DNA of 5,646 nucleotides from Rhodospirillaceae bacterium (GTDB lineage: Bacteria > Pseudomonadota > Alphaproteobacteria > Rhodospirillales > 2-02-FULL-58-16), in NCBI GenBank assembly GCA_030623425.1, contig JAUXMA010000130.1, forward strand, positions 1-5,646. The letters are read 5' to 3'. Under the pieces are notes generated by a model. That model was not told the origin of the DNA. It did no database searches and saw only the letters and a list, made by a program, of their open reading frames with translations. This document shows, one piece after another, positions 4,800-5,646 of this stretch. The first letter of the stretch is position 1; each line of letters opens with the position of its first letter. The translations under genes and the position numbers were made by a program.

Positions 4800-5646
4800 A
4801 TGGCTAGGCGCGAAATCACTTACGAAGTTCATGTCCAGCAGAAGGGCAAATGGGAGATTCACGCCCGTCACGCGGGGCAGAAACAGGAAGCCGCCATTCA
4901 TGAGGCCAAGGTCCTCGATCAGTTGGCGAGCGTCAACGCCGTCAAGGTCATCAAAGAATCCTATGATACCGAAACAGGCCTTTGCCAAGAAACCCCCGTC
5001 TATCAGAGTCCAGGTCTTAAAAGCTCGTCCCCGGGCAAAGGTGGCGGAAGGGCTAAACCGCCTCCAGCCCCCAGTGATACGCCGAGACCGGCGTCCGCCG
5101 CCGGCGGGAGCTCCGCGCCGAGGACACAAGCGGCCGCCCTCGAAGATGCGGGGAAATCCCGTCCCTCCCCATCCCGGAAAACGAAAAAAAGCAAGAAGAC
5201 GAAGACCACGTTCAGCACTGTCCTGGTAAAGGTGCTGTTTATCATCTTGATCAGCGTCGTCGTTGCCACGATGACGACGGCGCTGGCATTTCCATTCATC
5301 AGCGACGGCACGGTATTTGGGATGTATTTGAGCGCCAACGTTCGGACCCTCGTCCTTATGTCCATTTTCCTCTTTGTTTTTCTGGCCATTGCGACGCCCA
5401 TGGTGCGTTCTTTGATGGCGAAAACCAATTTGGAATCGGCGGGCCGTGAAAGGGAAGCGGCTCCGGGTTGGTCCCTGTTCCAGTCGAAAGCGGCGGAACC
5501 GGCAAGACAGCCCCAGGCGGCGAAGTCGAAACGTCCTGATGGCGGCGTCAAGGCCGAAATGTCCGGCCAAGAGGAGGCGGACGCCGCGGACGCTGCTGCC
5601 GCCGCCGCGGAAAAGGCTTTGCAGGAAAGCCGGGAAAACGGGGAGA
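4800..5646 (+). CDS. Uncharacterised two-helix membrane protein (3' end outside window)
   Basis: The frame opens at ATG 4800 and has no stop in the remaining 282 codons, so only the N-terminal part is visible. Residues 1-70 form a compact, conserved-looking segment: MARREITYEVHVQQKGKWEI, then a helix-like stretch AAIHEAKVLDQLA (31-43) and VNAVKVIKESYD (45-56), suggesting a small alpha/beta domain. Residues 71-125 are Pro/Ser/Gly/Ala-rich linker. A lysine-rich patch (127-136, KTKKSKKTKT) precedes hydrophobic helix 1 (about 139-165); helix 2 is about 182-203. The patch puts the N-terminal domain in the cytoplasm, and two helices return the chain there. From 207 on it is charged and Ala/Glu-rich, with seven consecutive Ala at 264-270, a probable linker or coiled coil leading to unseen domains. 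No known family is recognised. The good Shine-Dalgarno and the hydrophobic helices in this frame show it is the real gene, not the long antisense frame opposite. Confidence 0.8.
   Translation, partial: MARREITYEVHVQQKGKWEIHARHAGQKQEAAIHEAKVLDQLASVNAVKVIKESYDTETGLCQETPVYQSPGLKSSSPGKGGGRAKPPPAPSDTPRPASAAGGSSAPRTQAAALEDAGKSRPSPSRKTKKSKKTKTTFSTVLVKVLFIILISVVVATMTTALAFPFISDGTVFGMYLSANVRTLVLMSIFLFVFLAIATPMVRSLMAKTNLESAGREREAAPGWSLFQSKAAEPARQPQAAKSKRPDGGVKAEMSGQEEADAADAAAAAAEKALQESRENGE

Noticed and set aside
4620..5570. 316-codon minus-strand frame opposite the gene at 4800
   Set aside because: It is an antisense shadow of GC-rich coding DNA: Arg/Gly-rich and without recognisable domains, while the plus strand has a good Shine-Dalgarno, a compact N-terminal domain and two membrane helices.

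Overview
The window looks like chromosomal DNA of an alphaproteobacterium, probably from the Rhodospirillales or a related group. This rests on the moderately high GC content, the cysteine-free ribosomal protein L31 of the kind common in alphaproteobacteria, a CyaY/frataxin with the QIWVSSPVSG core, and the general character of the proteins. The taxonomic placement is inference. Nothing seen points to a phage, transposon, CRISPR array or integrated element.

Layout. (1) The last 33 codons of an unrecognised plus-strand gene end at 103. (2) A tight two-gene unit follows: a MotA/TolQ/ExbB-type proton-channel protein (154-1305), then nine bases later a MotB/OmpA-type protein (1315-2508). The first has a cytoplasmic coiled-coil-like tail. 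The second has one N-terminal membrane helix carrying the expected aspartate, a very long predicted periplasmic coiled coil and a C-terminal peptidoglycan-binding domain. (3) After a 67-base gap holding a 21-bp tandem repeat and a possible 25-codon reading frame comes a 12-helix MFS drug/H+ antiporter of the TetA-like DHA1 type (2576-3787). (4) Converging on it, with a 4-base overlap of the stop codons, is cyaY (frataxin) on the minus strand (3784-4116). (5) A 157-base divergent region carries a good sigma-70-type promoter (TTGAAC-17-TATATA, with a palindrome in and over it) for rpmE (ribosomal protein L31, 4274-4498), plus a weaker candidate promoter for cyaY. (6) A 301-base gap contains several inverted repeats, including a perfect 23-bp palindrome next to a T-rich tract. 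(7) A plus-strand gene starts at 4800 and is still open at the window edge. It is an uncharacterised two-helix membrane protein with a small conserved-looking N-terminal domain and low-complexity linkers.

How the genes work together. Only the channel/OmpA pair is clearly one functional unit: a stator-like complex probably driven by the ion gradient, energising or anchoring something at the cell envelope. No flagellar, Tol-Pal, TonB or Zorya effector gene is visible beside it, so its task is unknown. The MFS gene may be co-transcribed behind it. cyaY and rpmE are divergent housekeeping genes for iron-sulfur/iron handling and the ribosome. The most interesting candidates for something undescribed are the orphan stator pair with its long coiled coils and the open-ended membrane protein at the right edge.
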